Made by a program: the position numbers and the translations under genes
Source: Rhea pennata
Taxonomy: Eukaryota; Chordata; Aves; Rheiformes; Rheidae
DNA: 64,000 nt
Reading direction: 5' to 3'
NCBI RefSeq assembly: GCF_028389875.1
Contig: NC_084671.1
Location: 6,029,001 to 6,093,000 of the forward strand
Shown: piece after piece, positions 22,601-34,670 of the stretch
Layout: every line of letters begins with the position of its first letter
Numbering within the stretch: position 1 is the stretch's first letter
Notes under the pieces: generated by a model
Told to the model about the DNA's origin: nothing
Database searches by the model: none
Seen by the model: only the letters and a program-made list of their open reading frames with translations

Positions 22601-25600
22601 TAACGACCACTTTAAAAAATAATTGCCTGCTGATTGGAATTGTATTAATACTCGCTGGAGAACGACAAATGATGAGAAAGGCTGTGAAAGCTGAAACTAT
22701 CCTTTTCTTGCTACAGAGCTGTGCATAGATATGATAAGGATGGGTGCTACATTAATTTTATTACTGTGGAATAGCCTCTGGATATTACTCAGGGAGGTGC
22801 TATGTAAAAACAGAATAGAATTTGGAAGACAGTAGGTAAAAAAAGAGAAGTTGTGGGCAGCTGGCTTTCCCTGTCACAAAGCACCAAGCTGTTCCCAGAT
22901 GAAATAGGATCAGCACAATTTTTGAGACAGGATCTGTCTCAAAGGGATCTTTTGTTTTTGTGAAAATGCCAAGCTACCTGAGCTTCCCTGAACATGGCAG
23001 TGCATTTTTAATTCATGGAGTATTTAGCAGTGCTGTTTGATAGCAATGAATTGTATTTCAAGGCTTGATTTTCGAATGGGACATATCTAAGGAAGGGAAG
23101 GGACATGTCGTGAGAGTAAGGTGTGCAAGTAAGGTGCAGCCCTACAAAACTGCAAATCCCAGTCCCAGTTCCAGGATAAAATCTTGTTTTAAAATAAAAT
23201 TATATCTTACTTGCTTTTGTAATCCAGGCCAGAAATGTTTACTTACAGAGATAACAGTGAAGACTGTGTTCACCACTCCAACGCCAATGGTTGCGTAAAC
23301 CGGTTGATCAACTCCAGCTCTCTCAAAAATGTTTGTAGAGTAGTAAAATATCTATCAAAATACATTAGGATAAAGGATTAGATAACAAGGCTGATGGAAC
23401 TTTTTGTCCTCTTGAGGGAAGAGCTACATTTGCTTGACTGAGATTTGAAGTAATTTAATTATGATCAGTTTTTCAACTTCTTAATGGTTTGTTATAATAA
23501 TTAAAGTTGAAACTTTCAAAGGAGCCTAAGGGAGTTTAAAATCCCATTGAAATTCCCTTCCTGAACTATGGCATTTGCACATTTAAAAATGTTTTCTTCC
23601 ATGTAGTTCTATGTTTAATCTTGAAAGCCAGTCACCAGCACAGTATGTTGGAGACAAATATCTTAATACTTTTGAGTTTTAAATTAAGTTTATAATTTTC
23701 TTGCTGCATTGGAATGGCTCAAATTTCTCATTTATCTCAGAGAATAAGGTCTTATTCTGTGGAAGTTAAGGATCCGAAATAAATGGCTCCATGAGCCAGT
23801 GGTTGGTGTGTGAGGCTGGGCACTGTGTTGGGCTGGGGAATCCAGGCTCCGCAAGGCCACACAGTCCTGGATCAGGTCTCTGCAAGGCTGGGCATCTCCA
23901 CATGTGCTCCACTTTGCAATGTAGAAATGCTCTTAACTTTCTCTAAGTTAGTGGAATAGAGGCTTCTAGGGCCAACATTTGTAAAGCTTCCAACAGACCT
24001 TCAAAAATTTAAGTCACTTTTGGAAAGGAAGCTCTGTGCTCCTATGCATAAAATGGTCATTTCTGGTATCTCAGGAGGTGCTGCAAAGGCTGGAACAGAA
24101 TAGCTATTCTGGACTCTCCATGGGTGAGCATACAGCCATTAAAGAGAGCAAACTGCTGATAAGTTTAGGTACAATGAGGGCCATAGAAGTACTCAGCATG
24201 GACCCGTTGTGCTAATGGATTTATGCAGAACTCTGTCACATTGTCTCAGCCCTGCTATCCACCCATGCCTGTTCTCAGTGATGAGAAATTCTTTAAATAC
24301 TGATGGTGGTGACATAGGAGGCTACTGAAGTCACAGCAAAGACTCCTATTCACCCTCTGAGCTTGGACCAGAATTGCATTTTCGTGCTCAGTGTGGATTT
24401 CTTTAAACAGAAATGTTGGGAGACTTACTGCATTGATTCCTGAGAACTGCTGGGATATCTGAACCATCAGCGCCACTATGACTGCCTGCCTGTATTTCGA
24501 AAAGGTGAAAAGCTGCCTTATGGAGACTTTCTTTTCACTAGCAGCTTCTTGTTTCTCCTTCTCCATCTCAGCAATCTCTTTCATCGGGTCACAGTTTCCT
24601 CTAAGCCTTTTCAGACCTCAAGAGAAAGAAAATCACTGTTTTACTTTCTAAGGGAAAAATACAAACTAAGAATACGGTAACAAGAACAATCTCTCTAGCC
24701 AAAGCTCAAAGTAAGCCAGTTGAATGGACAATGGTGGGTACTTCCCAAACTCTGCTCTGAGGAATCCTGTGGCACATCAGCTTGCCCAGGGACGCCCCTG
24801 CATGTGTCGGCGTGGCAAGGTACAGTTGTATGTTCTTCATGAGCTCTGAGACATCGGGTTCAAGCCTCATCTTTCAGTAATGCTTATTAGTCCCATACAA
24901 ACATATCTTAATAGTTATGGTCCAGAGCTAATTTATATTTCAGCAGCTCAGAGCACAAGCGTGCATCTCTCTGCCCCGAAGCATGTGGACACGCCCTGTT
25001 TTAATTAATACTGGCTTTTCATCTCACTTTTCAGCTGGTTCCTACTACTGACTGCTCTTACTGCTTGTAGAGACAGCTAGAACCAGCTAAGAGGTGGCTT
25101 GCTGGGAGATGTATAAGGTATTGCAGTAATCACTCTGGATTTCCTGTGTAATTGTGAATAACACTGAGGAGAGAGAACAGTTGTTCCCCGAAAGATGTCT
25201 GTTCTACACCTGACTGAAAACCTTTCCAACTGAACAGAGGTTTTGGGGAGGGGGGTAGAGGCAGGGAAAGGAAGGAGAATTGATTTGCCAGAATCAAAAC
25301 ATATCCCAGAAACATGCCCATGTCACCCAGACAATGAAGTGAAAAAGAAGTCAAAAATTATGAAATAGAACAAAACCTTCTGCTAGCTCTCCAAGCAGGA
25401 TTTTTTCCTCCACTAAAGTTTCATTTTGCAGAACATTTCAGATTTCTCTATTTTGTTCTTACTCAGAACAAGCACTTTTTGAAAGGGGTAATTTCCCCCC
25501 AAACTGCAGTTTTGATTGTATCCGAAAACTCTGTTCTATTCATTTGATGGAAAAGAGCAACAAAATAAGGTTCACAACATAAGCAGTAACATATAAGCAC

Positions 25601-28600
25601 ACATGCATTAGTCAGTGAATGTATGTGGATGTTCGAAATCCCTTCAGCAACCATGCTTGCTGTGGGATGGAACAACTATATCCAGTTACACATGTATGCA
25701 CTCAGCCAGAATTTTCCCTTTTCCTATTTGATTCTAAGAGGCTAACAGTGTGAAAACAACTACAGACAAAACCAGAAATTGTGTCTTACTTTTTTTAGCT
25801 TCCTCCACTTTTCCCAGTTTGATGTAAAGGTATCTGGGGCTCTCAGGACACAGCAAGAGCAGGAAGAACTGAAGGAGAGCAGCTGCACCAGACAGGGCAA
25901 GAAGCAGGGGCCACATCTCATTGTTGCCCAGCAGAAAGTCTAGTCCAAGGACCTGGAATAATTGATCCATGTTTGAATGGCGCTGATATATTTTACACTT
26001 TAGAACAAGAAATTAATTGACTAGTATGGCATTTCTAGAGTGACAACCCAGAAGAAAATTGGAAGCAACTAGTTTGTCTCAGTCCCAGCAGTTTGATTTC
26101 TTAGTTATGATATGTTTGTCTTTGGAGTTTGATACTAGCTGGAGAACTGTGTCTAGCCAAGCGGAAAGTGGCTATTTGGTTAATGCTGCTTTGTTAGTCT
26201 ATGATCATGTTGTCCCATCTACACTGCTGTGTGACTTTTTGCAGATACTAGGTCACTGGTGAAAGTCTATTTGTAAGCCTACATAATAAATAAATGGTAA
26301 AAGAGAGCCAGAATTAGGCCTCTGTGTAAATAGCTTTGCAAATACAGACAAGCAGATGAAATACTTTCTCCTCAGACCTTGCTCTCCTGGATTTTTGGAG
26401 CTATGGATTTGCATAGTTGTTTGCTTTCTGTAATTGTTCTTAGGAGAACACAAAGGAGAAAAAATGTAATAGAATGCACTTTGAGGAAAACCCTCCTGTA
26501 TTCATGAATCTTTGCGTCTTTGGTGTTGACATCTGCATATATAAAAGGATATCATTTAGCCCTCTTGAGTTCTCCTTATCAAGCTCTCTTCTCTGCTTCC
26601 TACATGCTTGCTTCTGGCAGAATCACAATTAGCTAATGCAAATGTACAGAGTGCCTGCATATGTGTCCTAAGGAGTTCCACAGAAGTCTGGAGCTCAGAT
26701 TGAAATTCATACTGCATGGGGTGCCTGATGCACCAACACAGAGTGAACTCTGGGGCCACAATATGGCATTTGGAGCTGACTTTCAGCAAATGTGCTAACT
26801 CCAGCTTTGTTTTGTGTGTGTGTTTATGGTATTGAAATAGGTTTTCCAAAGATGTTGTGAGTACTTTAAAATTGAAATGAGCTTTCTAAACAAAACATAG
26901 ACAAGCCTTTTCTTTTAACTATTTGCAAAGCTTTTTTTTTTGTATTCTCAAAGCTAATGAAAGAGGCAGAACCTACCTTACAATCTTTTCTTCCCATGTT
27001 TTTTTCCAGAAAGAATAGTCTTTGGCTAAGTTTAATAAGATGAATTTTGGGGTAGGTTTTCTGGATGTGTTGTTTCCAGGCAGATTTTATATGCCAGCCT
27101 ACCACATACCTGAGACTCCTGCCACAGTGAACAATACTGATGGGGACTTTCCTAGTTTGCTGATAAAGCTGTTTTTGAATGGCATACGTGAATATGAAGC
27201 ACCTCATGTTGAGGATTCAGTCTGGCTCTGAAGAGATGCACACAAACACTTCACAGAGGAGGAGAGAAATTGTTTTCAGAAGTATTTTTGATTACAGGAG
27301 AGGAAGTGCTCTTTGGTAAGGACACCTCTGAATCAAGGTAGGAATTCAATCCCATCAGAGCAAATTGCTTCAAACTCTCCTTCAGTTTTGGAGTGAAATT
27401 ATAAGAGATTTCTCAAAGGTTTCCTCAGATCCTCGCTGGCATCTGCCTAATCACTTAAATACTTTCTCTGGTCCTGTGCATATTCCCTCTTACCTGGCTG
27501 ATAAGAATACCCGTGACAATAGCAAGCTGGTGCAGGGTTCCCAGTGCTCCTCGGAGGGCCGTGGGAGAGACTTCGCTGACGTACATGGGCACCAGTCCAG
27601 AGGACAGTCCTGCACAGAGCATACACGGGCGTCACGTCTTCTAGCTTGCAGTTGGCAATCAACAATTTCCCAAACTGGAAAGGAGGATGGAACCTGTGTA
27701 CTATTTCCTGTGTGCTGCCAAACCCCTATGTGTCCTTTTCCCTGGCCAGGAGTGGGAAATGCCTGGCAGTTTGCAAAAAGTGCTCAAATATGCCCTGATT
27801 CAGAACTGCAGTTCAAATCTTTACATTTGAACACATACATACCACAAAGCAGAAATGATCTGCTAAGAGAGGTTATTTCAGACCAAAGAACTTCCAAATC
27901 TCGTCTTGAACCTTTGAAAGGGAGTATTATGTCTGCCCGCCAGTGACAATGATAATGACTTGTTTTTCTAAGGTAATTCTAATATAACTCCATCTTATCA
28001 ACCTCCCATCTTCTCTTCCCACTATCTACAGTACTACCATAGATAGTACTGTTATCTAGGGATCATTTTAAACGGCATAGATAGCAACATACTATTATAA
28101 TAAGAACAATAAGCAAGAGAAAACCTTAAAGGCGCTGCTCACCAAGGCAGGGCTAGTTTCTAATATAAGCGAAATAAACTGACTTCATGACAAGGCTGGC
28201 CCAAATACTTCTAAAAAGAAGTGAGGAAGGCAAGTGTGAATAGGAAGAGGGAAAACCCCACATGTGAAACCTCTTGTTAAATAAAAACATAAAAAATAGG
28301 AGAAACTCCTTAACTGCAACACCATTTTGGCACAGCACAGCCCTTCTCCCTGTGGCTCCTGGGACAAGCCTGTTCCTGACTCTCTGGGGTCCCCAGTGGG
28401 GCACAATCCCTGTCCGCTGCATGAGAGCTGTTGAGCTGGCAGCTGTATCATGTGCCCCCACTGTGTCTCTGTGGGTGTCCATGCCACACAGGTGCTCAGC
28501 CCTGCCACCAGCATGCTGGGGCAGCCTCGTTGTGTTGGAGCCTGCCACGACTTACCACAGTACAGGCCTGTGATGGCTCTCCCGGTGATGATGAGGATGT

Positions 28601-31275
28601 GAGAGGGTCCAAATTTTGCCAGCCCCATGAGGAGATTCCCGGAGATGGAAAGGATATTCACAACCAGCATAGCTTTAACCCTGCAATTCAGCAACAGCAG
28701 AGCTACGTTGGGATTGTCAATCTGGCCCGGAAACCATATGTATGCCAGCTGGGGCTGAGCGCTGCCAGGAATGGCTGAATGGCTGGGGATGTGGGTGACC
28801 CTGCTTAGCACTGGAGTGTCTAATGCATGGTGATGCCGTGAGCCTTGCAAGGTGCATGCTATTCTCAGTGGTGTTGGGGGTAAGGAGTGGGATGGGGGCA
28901 GGAGGGCTAGCAAGATCAGAGCACAATGCAGGAAGCTGCATCGCAAGAGGAAAAACCCTAGCCCCTCGCTTTGCCATTTAATTCTGACCCCTCTCTTACT
29001 GAAAATCTTGCTGGTTTTCAGACATGATCTAATGTCAGTCAAACCCAGATACAAGAATGCTTCAGGTCAGCTTGCATGCCCCCAGCTGGAGTAGGGCACT
29101 GTCCCACAGGCATTGAGATAGAAAATCAGGACAAATGTGAAGTGAGTTAATCAGTGCTACAGGGGAAAGAATAATGATCATATGCATGGAAAGATATATG
29201 GAAGGGGTGCTGTCAGAGCAGCTAAAAGCATATTACACATCTTGTGCAAAGGCTATTCAAATTTCCTCCTCTTCCCTTTGTCACAGAAGAATAGAACAAA
29301 TTAAAAAGTTAATAAAGGTTTCTCATCAATTTCTTGTCTGACATGCTAAAAGTTACAATAAAAAGTCTGATTTATAATTTAGGATTTTAATAAGCCAGAC
29401 TCTTGTAATGTTTGGAACAATATTTTGGAAGTTTGATTTTTTCCCCCCTTAAATTGGGAAAAATAATACAAAGGTATTTCGACAGGGAGGAAACAGTTCT
29501 AGAGGGAAAAAAATCAAACAAAAGGCTTAGACTGTAATAATTTGAAATTAATAGAAGGGAATTTATGTGCTGTCACTCGCATGCCTGGCGAGAGATTGGG
29601 GAGGTGGGGGAGGGCTTAAGCAGACTTCCAGCTGCAGGCTCTGAGCTCCCAGAAAGTTATGAAAATGAGAATTGATGAGTTTAGCATCTCTGAGCAGGAG
29701 TGGGTGCTGTGGCTGGCTCTCACCTCCCCAGCCGGTCGCCAATCCAGCCCACGGTGAAGGAAGCGATCATGCCGCCGACAGCAAACACGGACACCGAGAA
29801 GGACCAGTACATGGTGAGGATGGGCTGGGGGCCGGCATCCCGTGCTATCACCTGGGGCTCCGCCGCACTCCCTGAGCCCTCCCACGTCGCCAGGCTGGGG
29901 ACGGCGGTGCTGCCGTCGGCTCCGGAGATGTTGAAGGCACGGCTCTCCGCAGGGGCCAGCCCCAGCACCCGCCCGTAGTGGGCCTCTATCACCTGCAGCA
30001 GGCAAAGAGGAGAAACACCATCAGCCTCATAGCCTCCCCCACTCCAGCCCTATTCTGGGGGGTTTTGCAGCCCCAGCGCAGGTGCTGAGCCCCTGTTGGC
30101 ATGGGCATTGCTTTTGCATTAAAAATGACACTGGGAAGTCCAGAGCCCTGTTGCTTTTGCTGCGAGATGGCAGTGGAGGGATGCAAATAGCTTTCTCACC
30201 ACCCTAACTTATTGTGGTGGTTTTCTAACTCCTCAGAGATGGACAGTGTGCTCCTGCATGCTTCTCCAAGTTAAAACCTGGACCCCTTGCCTCCTCAGGC
30301 TGCCCCAGCTACCCTGAGACGCTCATCTCTTGGCAATGTGCCTTTTTGCAGGGCTGACCCGCTCCACTTACCTTCTGGGGAGCATTGATGACACCCAGGC
30401 TGTAGCCATACTGGAAGAAGCCCAGCACAGCAGTGAAGACAGAGAGCACCAGTGTTCCCGTGAGGTGCTGCAAGAGAGAGCAGAAACTAGCCTCGCTGCA
30501 CTGTCCTGCAGGTGCCCTATGTACAGCCCTGCTGCAGGGTGGTGGGCAGCAAGGGAGGAGGCACCCAGAGCCATCGCTGCTGTAATGCTGCTGCCCCAAA
30601 GCCCTCGATGCTGAGGGCACTGGGCACACAGCATGGCTGGGTGCAGAAGAGGTATTTCCCAGCTGGGCTTGGGGACATAGTGTGCCTCCTTCATTTCACG
30701 GAGAGCTGGAGGCACGCGAGGGATGCTCAAGGCAGGATCAGCCCCCAGAGCAGAGCGATGTTGCCCTGCACAAACCAGTCTGCAATTTGCATTCTCTGAT
30801 CAGCCACCCTCGTCCTCTTTAAAAGATGCTTTTGATGAGCACTCATTCACACTTATGCACTAATAAGTAAATGTGACTAGTTCTAGGAATATGCTCTGCT
30901 CCGTCCCCAGCCTTTCTACAGGTGGCAATCCTACTGAGGCAGAACAACTAGTTAAAAAGACCAAGAGAGTGCATTTCAGCAATGCTGTCTCATGAATTAT
31001 TTCCTTCCATCATAGTTAAAATTATCTTATAAGCTGTCAGAATTCCTAAAAACAAAAAGCAGTCCCCCAGTCCCTCTCCCCCAGCAGTCAGCAGGTAGTT
31101 GTCAAAGACCCAAAGATTCAAAAAGGGGGGGGGGGAAATTTTTTTCTTGTTGCTTTTGGTCTTCATAAGCAACAAATGCCGGTACTCTCTGCTGATTTCC
31201 CTCAGAAATACTAGTGCAAAAATACTGTTGAGCTTTGGTTACCTTCTCTGCCTGCATTTTATTTTTCTTGTCCAT
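19416..31275 (-). CDS. SLC2A2: Facilitated glucose transporter GLUT2, complete, 11 coding exons
   Basis: Low-affinity, high-capacity hexose carrier of the plasma membrane (liver, intestine, kidney; beta-cell glucose sensing in mammals). Exons (minus): 31243-31275, 30372-30467, 29724-29992, 28556-28680, 27494-27609, 25790-25952, 24429-24616, 23247-23351, 21182-21283, 19828-20031, 19416-19619. All phases close, giving 534 residues (chicken about 533). Sugar-porter marks are present: [20 protein letters not shown], the HQLAIVTG helix, [21 protein letters not shown] and VPETKG, with 12 membrane spans. The start [11 protein letters not shown] followed by HLTGTL resembles chicken GLUT2 and differs from human MTEDK. 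One N-glycosylation sequon (NIS) lies in the first outer loop. GLUT1, 3 and 4 are excluded by the long loop and by the position next to TNIK. Confidence 0.96.
19828..20031 (-). CDS. SLC2A2: SLC2A2 coding exon 10 (TM10-TM11)
   Basis: Sixty-eight codons, [18 protein letters not shown] through [20 protein letters not shown] to CFQYIA. Contains the PxPW helix break and the Trp of the cytochalasin B site region. Donor GCG|GTAAGA. Confidence 0.97.
21182..21283 (-). CDS. SLC2A2: SLC2A2 coding exon 9 (TM9)
   Basis: Thirty-four codons, [20 protein letters not shown] to VGLALL, with the conserved inner-loop GRR. Acceptor TTTCTATAG, donor CTT|GTAAGG. Confidence 0.96.
22056..22075. repeat. T20 homopolymer in SLC2A2 intron
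   Basis: Uninterrupted 20-base T run between SLC2A2 coding exons 8 and 9. Confidence 0.9.
23247..23351 (-). CDS. SLC2A2: SLC2A2 coding exon 8 (TM7-TM8)
   Basis: Thirty-five codons, [20 protein letters not shown] to NTVFTVIS. Acceptor TATTTTGATAG, donor TCT|GTAAGT. Confidence 0.96.
24429..24616 (-). CDS. SLC2A2: SLC2A2 coding exon 7 (central loop, TM7)
   Basis: Completes Ser268, then [20 protein letters not shown] through [15 protein letters not shown] to QQFSGINA. Large cytosolic loop and TM7. Donor GCA|GTAAGT. Confidence 0.96.
25790..25952 (-). CDS. SLC2A2: SLC2A2 coding exon 6 (TM6, PESPR motif)
   Basis: [20 protein letters not shown] to [19 protein letters not shown] plus one base of Ser268. 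The exon ends in seven As before GTAAGA, a slippery tract worth checking in reads. Confidence 0.95.
27494..27609 (-). CDS. SLC2A2: SLC2A2 coding exon 5 (TM5)
   Basis: [20 protein letters not shown] to [13 protein letters not shown]. Includes the substrate-facing HQLA helix. Acceptor CTCTGTGCAG, donor CAG|GTAAGA. Confidence 0.96.
28556..28680 (-). CDS. SLC2A2: SLC2A2 coding exon 4 (TM3-TM4)
   Basis: [20 protein letters not shown] to GRAITGLYC. Acceptor GAATTGCAG, donor TGTG|GTAAGT. The basic residues after the exon border belong to the conserved inner loop GR-x-K motif. Confidence 0.96.
29724..29992 (-). CDS. SLC2A2: SLC2A2 coding exon 3 (outer loop 1, TM2)
   Basis: Residues 44-132 plus two bases of Arg133. 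The long outer loop starts [12 protein letters not shown] and carries the sequon NIS. It then enters TM2 at [17 protein letters not shown] and ends WIGDRLGR. Donor GGGGAG|GTGAGA. The loop sequence is GC-rich and differs strongly from remembered chicken GLUT2. Confidence 0.94.
30372..30467 (-). CDS. SLC2A2: SLC2A2 coding exon 2 (TM1)
   Basis: Residues 12-43, [20 protein letters not shown] then [12 protein letters not shown]. First membrane span. Acceptor CTCTCTTGCAG, donor AAG|GTAAGT. Confidence 0.96.
31243..31275 (-). CDS. SLC2A2: SLC2A2 coding exon 1
   Basis: Eleven codons, [11 protein letters not shown], the cytosolic N-terminus. Donor AAG|GTAACC. The start is chosen because it is the only short ATG exon in phase with exon 2 and matches the chicken N-terminus. 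Confidence 0.88.
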
Positions 31276-31451
31276 CCTCTGGGTCTTCTGCAGTCCTCTT
31301 GGGAGCAGTTACTGTCCTGGACTGAGGAGAGCTTTCCCAGAGTGTGGTTAGAGTTCAGGTACGGAAGGAGGGACAATGGGAATGGGATGGAGGGAGCAGG
31401 ATCAGCAAAACTGACTTGTGCTCCGGAAGATGGGACTATATCAACTCTGAA

Positions 31452-31464
31452 GTTAATGAAAAAC
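31452..31464 (+). promoter_or_regulatory. HNF1-like site upstream of SLC2A2
   Basis: GTTAATGAAAAAC matches the HNF1 palindrome GTTAATNATTAAC at 11 of 13 positions. It lies 177 bp upstream of the SLC2A2 ATG. HNF1A is a known activator of mammalian GLUT2 in liver and beta cells. A single motif match is weak evidence. Confidence 0.35.
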
Positions 31465-31945
31465 CCAAGCCTTCCTAACATTTCTATGGGTTGTTTGGAC
31501 ACTTCTCAGCTCCGAGCAGTCACTACCAGTCCTTGTATTTAGGGGATAGATGAAACAAAGAAAGACTTGCAAAGTCAGAGAATGAACCTCTGAAATTTGA
31601 ATGATCCAGCTAAAAGGCTGCTTTTTGGCTGTCCCTCAATCAAACAGTCTGCAATTCGGAGAACCACTGCTATATTGCACGCCAGGGACTGAAGAATGTG
31701 TTAACAGCTATTTCTAGAAGATGTTCCTCAACACCTTTCTTGGCTTCTATTTTGGATTTGTTTGCTAAATTACAAACCTTGTCACTGAATTTTAGCAGGA
31801 AAAGCCCTTCCAGCATATGCAGCAAAGAAGTTAGGAAATGAATGTTGTACTTAAATATTTCTTGGCACCTGCTTTAAAATATATTTTTGTGTGTATACAA
31901 CATATACTGAAATATATACAAATACAAATGTATACAGGTTTCTGC

Positions 31946-31946
<1 letters not shown>

Positions 31947-31980
<34 letters not shown>

Positions 31981-32001
31981 CACACACACACACATACACA
32001 A
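31947..32001. repeat. (TA)n-(CA)n microsatellite
   Basis: A 28-bp perfect TA run from 31947 to 31974, followed by an imperfect CA/TACA run. Confidence 0.95.
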
Positions 32002-34539
32002 ACCCTTCAACAAGTAGATGTAATGCTAATACATTCAGCTAATACATGCTAACACATTTGTATGCATCCTGAGCATTTAAAGAAGAACACTTTGTGCATC
32101 TACAGAGACATAATGCAGTAAACTTTTACCCAGAATGTTACAATAACATATATTTGCACTAAAGAGCTACACCCGTTTGAATGCTTAGCATTTTCAGCAC
32201 CACCAGCTGATCTCTATGCTCTCAAATATTGTTCACCTTTGGCTTGACTTAGTAGTCATGCACTTTGCACCTTGGTGCAAATCTGGTCTGAGCTGGTCTG
32301 TGCAGCTCATCCTTGCTGGACTCACTCAGTCTTGGCTTCATAATCCCTGACATCATTAGCAGACTGCAACTACCTCACTGGGGCAGATCGCAGCATCCAC
32401 AGCAGAGATATCAAAGTCTGACTCAGCCAAGAAGCTGATTAATCCCATTACCTTCCAGATGATAAGCTCCGAGGGGTCGGGTCAGGGTTTTCATGCCAGC
32501 AGCTGAGTTATTGCTAATCATTGGATGATGCTCTCAGTCAGTCAGACTTCACATGAGCATAACATGCACTTTCTAAAGAGTAAGAGGTGGAAAAAAAAAG
32601 ATGAGAGGAAAACCCACAAATCTTTGCACTGGCTTCAGAGTAAAACTTTAACTTGAGAAGAAAACTTCATTGCATTAACCTGTCAGATGATTCCAGCCAT
32701 AGCACCTGCATTCCCCTTGAAAGCCTCTGTATTGGCAGAGGGTGACGGGCCACTGAGGCTGAGCTTTTTGAAGTTTTCCTCATATTTGTCCTTCCAGCTG
32801 ACATCTTTGAGCATTTCCATTGAATGCATTTGCTCTCTGTGTTTGTGGATACCGAGGTATTAACAAGCACCTTCTCTTTGCATTGCAGTTAGACACCAAA
32901 ATACCTCCATACAGGTGGGCTGGCAGGATGAGGGATTAACTGGCTCCTCAGGTTTGGCTTGGAAGACGAATGAGGGGCCTAAACCAATATCCCAGATTGA
33001 AACCTTGAACACTGTGAAATTCCAGGTGAGGACTGAATCCTTCTCCCACACTGCCAGGCGAGGGTAATAACCTGTTTTCCCCCTAACTCTTTCCAGGTGG
33101 TCAGATACAGTCTGTGGCTCCCAAGGGGTCTGAGATAAAGGAAAGCAGCAGGACTCCCAGCAGGATGTGCCTTACGCTGCTGGAGAAAGGCTGTCTAGAG
33201 ACTGGAGATAGATAGAGTGGAGTGTCACTTCCATTACTTTTAGCCTGCCCTAAATGTGCTTTCTTTCTTTTTTTTTTTTTCCTCCATCAAGAAAACCACT
33301 GTGTGCATCTATAAAAGAGAAATTCTGACAGCTGCCCCTTCAGCTCCTCCGTCTGGACAGGTTCCAGACCTTCCCACTCAGCAGCGGCTGCTGGTTGCCC
33401 TCGCTGGCTTGGCTGCATGCTGCTCGCACTGGTGCAAGCCAGAGCCCCTGGGCATCGTGTGCACACATGTCAGCGAGCAAAAAAGTTGTCCTGCATTGCA
33501 GATGCTAGCCTCACATGGTGGCCAGGACCCAGACACTAAAATCTGGTCTCGCCGCAGCTCTGACCCATTGCCAGCGTAAACCCCATGGTTTCTGGACTCT
33601 GTGCTGTGTGGCTGTGCTTGCCTCCAGGGCCAGGACCTTGCCTCCCCTTCCCCAGGCCCTCCTACTGGTCCTCCTGTGCTAGGTGTTATGAGCCAGGTTT
33701 AGGGTGCTTCCCTTCCTTCCTTGTTCAGCCTCCTTGGCCAAAGTGTGCAGTCCTCTGCCAGAGCGGGGAAAGCTCACTGGCTGTTCTGCTAGAAACTCAG
33801 AGCGTTCACGTGGCCCCCAGGGTGGAGACCCACAATGGAGAGTGGGGTCCTGGCATCAGCCTCCTTTACGATGGAAACGCTTCCATCCACCCAGCTTTAA
33901 TGTGAAGGCCCATTGCATTGCTAGCTGTCACCTCCTGTGGCAGCTCCATCTGCTTTTGCTTCAGCTCCTGCTTGGAAAGCTTACTTTCCAGATGTGGCGT
34001 AGACTGGGTACCTGGAGCAGAAAGCGTATGGAAGGAAAAGCATTTCTTAACCATCTCCGGGCAAGTCCCCAGCTTGCACTGGGAACACAGCTACAAGAAG
34101 CCTCCTGCTATATAATACACTTGTCTAAAGCCTTGCCTCCACAAAGCTGTGATGCAGTATTTTTAAGCACATATTTAACTCTCAGTAATGCTAATGGAGT
34201 CGTGCCTGTGTTCTTTTCTGAACAGAGGGGGTTGAATTAGGCACTGTGTCTCTTTCTGCTGCTTAGCAGAGATCAGCTCAAAGCTTGACCCACTGGATTG
34301 CAAAGACTGGTTTATAAATCTGTTTCCCACTGGAAACACCTCATGGAGGATACATCAGAGTACCACCTGTTGGCTGTTAGCTTGGAAAATCAAAGAACAG
34401 CACAATGCAGCCTCCTACATGCTAGAACAGCATGCTAAACTCCACCAGTATAAATGATTAGCTAGTTTAATCTCTTGTACTTTTAATGGCCTGTTGCTGT
34501 GCCATAGCCTTTACAGTGCATTTATCAACATAACATAGG

Positions 34540-34670
34540 CAACTCAGGAGCACTATTACCCCCATTTTACAATGAGCCAAAGCATGCAGCAGTTAAGTGA
34601 TTTGACCAAGGCCACACACATCACAGAGGTGAAAGGGAAGGTGGAGGCTGAACCTGGGGCCAAAAGCATC
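34540..34670 (+). repeat. MIR-like (CORE-SINE) fossil
   Basis: Reads like the MIR core and tail: TTACCCCCATTTTACAATGA, then GTTAAGTGATTTGACCAAGG, then CACACA...GGAGGCTGAACCTGGGGCC. This order matches the well-known MIR segment 'cccattttacagatgag...aagtgacttgcccaaggtcacac...gaacccagg'. It is heavily diverged and therefore ancient (pre-amniote-radiation family). Confidence 0.65.

Noticed and set aside
23788-23900. Possible tRNA-derived SINE head (CCAGTGGTTGGTGTG...)
   Set aside because: Only a short stretch resembles the known pattern, and I could not follow it into a SINE body.
27365-27946. 193-codon plus frame opposite SLC2A2 exon 5
   Set aside because: Antisense shadow of exon 5 and its introns; no similarity.
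28153-29054. Long minus frame of 289 codons around SLC2A2 exon 4
   Set aside because: Only 28556-28680 is coding. The flanks are intron read-through with clear GT/AG borders.
33256-34240. Plus frames of 106-178 codons upstream of SLC2A2
   Set aside because: No recognisable domain and no convincing splice borders or start context.
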